DNA of 64,000 nucleotides from Alisma plantago-aquatica (Eukaryota > Streptophyta > Magnoliopsida > Alismatales > Alismataceae). Numbering within the stretch: the stretch's first letter is position 1; every line of letters starts with the position of its first letter. The notes beneath the pieces were generated by a model. That model had not been told where the DNA came from. It searched no databases and saw only the letters and a list, made by a program, of their open reading frames with translations. Both the position numbers and the translations under genes were made by a program. Of this stretch, positions 62,501-64,000 are shown piece after piece. The DNA is taken from the NCBI GenBank assembly GCA_963693085.1, contig OY856409.1, forward strand, positions 524,667,303-524,731,302, read 5' to 3'.

Positions 62501-63149
62501 CAAATTGGTTGAAAATTCACACATAGGATAATTTTAATATTTAGATTATGAATTTGAGATTTATTTCTAATTTTGGAGTTATTTAATGATTTATTTTCTA
62601 TTTAGGATAATTACTCATATTTTCTTTCTTCAAATAAATTAGGATAATTATTATTGTGAAAATAAGGTGAAACTTGACTCCCAAGCTAATTGGGATGCAA
62701 GGAACAAAATTTTCATATTAGATTTCATTTTTAAGATTTCCTTCCATGAATTATACATATTTAATATTTGTTGTCCATTATTATTTTAGTTATCATATTA
62801 TTTCATCATTATCACTATTGTTCATCCAATTGTGTCCCATATCTATACATTACTACCAAAAGGGTCATATAACATTATTGTGCACAAAATTCTATATTAG
62901 TTTATCATTTATCTCATGTGACATATTTTATGTATCCTTTATTGGTCTAAAGATTAATATGAGAGCATTAGGTCATATTTGTTTTCATGCATATATGCTT
63001 GGGTGATATATTTATGCATTAGCATATTAGGGTTTCACCTAACTTCTTTTAGGTTAAACTTCAACCCTATTTGGCTAAGTCTAGAGAACTAAGGTCTCTA
63101 ATATCTTACCCCTAGATTAGGGTAAGGTTTTAGATTTTGGTATGTTACA
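59577..63149 (-). mobile_element. Giant LTR, family copy 3 (single LTR plus interior fragment)
   Basis: One LTR, 59646-63149 (3.50 kb), starts TGTAAGGAGTG and ends TATGTTACA. On its left is a primer-site derivative (minus strand TGATATCAGATCCCATGG, 59625-59642) and only about 50 bp of interior (GGTTCTAAATAGAGAGACAA) before copia-like sequence resumes. A minus-strand TATA box lies at about 61769-61777. It is diverged from copies 1 and 2 and truncated on the interior side, so it is a 5' LTR remnant, not a clean solo LTR. Confidence 0.8.
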
Positions 63150-64000
63150 GGTTCAAACGACACCATATGAGATATGGCATGGAGATGTCCCGATATTTGT
63201 TGTATAAATATTAGGAATGAAATCTTGTGTAAGAAAATAGTTTCTTGAAAAGCTTTGTCCACAAATCACATAAATATTATTTTGTTTAATACTAGCTTTG
63301 TATTCCAATCCTACAACAAAGTTGTTTGTCGATCAGGATGATTGTATTCCTGAAGGGGTTAGTTCCAAAGGAGTCAGTGGGAGTAAAAGTAGAACTCAAA
63401 AAGTTCAAGACAAACAAGAAAACATTGAACCTAAAGAGGTACAGTGGGAACAATGAGATTCACAAATTACTGTGGAATCTCAAGTTCCTTATGTAACACA
63501 ACAACTCATAGTTCTAGTAAAACATGCCTTGAGTTTGAAAGATTATGATATCTTAAAAGGCAGTGAATTGATCCTAGATGATGAGTCAACAACCTACCTA
63601 GAAGCTATTGAGGGACCAAAGTTTGATAAATGGCTCAAGGCCATGAAATCCAAGAAGGAATCCATGTAAACAAACAAGGTATGACCTTGGTGGATCCAAC
63701 TAATGGGGTAAACCCCATTGGGTGCATTTGTCTCTTTGAGAAAAGACTGATATGGATGGTAATGTACAAACCTATAAGAGTAGATTGGTTGCAAAGAGTT
63801 TCAAATTAGTTCAAGGTGTTGAACATGATGAAATCTTTTCACTAGTTGCCATGGTTAAATCCATCAGGATACTGCTTGTTATTGCAGCTTAATCTGACTA
63901 TGCAATTTGGAAAAGTGGATGTTAAAACTACATTCCTTAAAAGGTATATTGAGAGGATGTGTACGTGACACAACCTAAAGGTTTTATAAATCCATATAAT
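63150..64000 (+). pseudogene. Ty1/copia pol remnant: integrase end to reverse transcriptase N-terminus
   Basis: Resumes with TPYEIWHGDVP, continues through a linker, then TTYLEAIEGPKFDKWLKAMK, and in shifting frames GVNPIG-type, TDMDGNVQTYK, VQGVEHDEIFSLVAMVKSIR, DVKTTFLKR and TQPKGFINPYN-like motifs, the start of copia reverse transcriptase. Frameshifts and stops make it non-functional. It runs off the right edge of the window. Confidence 0.88.

Noticed and set aside
59646..63149. Interpretation as a clean solo LTR
   Set aside because: A primer-site derivative and a fragment of interior remain on the left, so it is a truncated 5' LTR rather than the product of LTR-LTR recombination.

Overview
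The window is plant nuclear DNA. It has one multi-exon gene with consensus GT-AG introns, embedded in AT-rich intergenic sequence full of LTR retrotransposons and DNA transposons. The GC-rich, Ala/Pro/Gly/His-rich first exons and the retroelement load suggest a monocot, but the species cannot be fixed from sequence alone.

Layout. (1) 1-14398, minus strand: an incomplete homeobox-DDT gene of the RINGLET (RLT1/RLT2) type. Sixteen exons can be threaded in one frame, giving about 1,526 residues; the last 200-300 residues lie beyond base 1. Long introns 8, 14 and 15 carry transposon-like insertions and tandem duplications. (2) 14399-15640: pyrimidine-rich leader and proximal upstream DNA of this gene. 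(3) 15641-25731 and 34170-41856: a large repeat block present twice (about 8.0 and 7.7 kb) plus a third partial copy. Each block holds an LTR-like unit with arrays of a GGTCGNGAC-type motif and a remnant of a Ty3/gypsy integrase tail. (4) 25732-34171, 45445-53024 and 59577-63149: related non-coding LTR retrotransposons with very long LTRs (3.3-3.6 kb) and a tiny interior (0.67-0.88 kb) holding little beyond an initiator-Met tRNA primer site and a purine tract. (5) 42351-42900: one end of a CACTA-like element with about 99-bp subterminal repeats. (6) 55555-57547: a solo LTR with a perfect 5-bp target duplication. (7) 57808-64000: decayed Ty1/copia pol, split by a hAT-type element (58090-59265, perfect 8-bp target duplication) and by a giant LTR.

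Only the RLT gene looks functional. RLT proteins are plant partners of ISWI chromatin remodelers. Everything right of about 15.6 kb is mobile-element-derived or unassigned. No tRNA, rRNA, CRISPR or other intact protein-coding gene was seen. The most unusual feature is the giant-LTR, minimal-interior retroelement family and the complex duplication in which it is embedded, immediately upstream of the RLT promoter.
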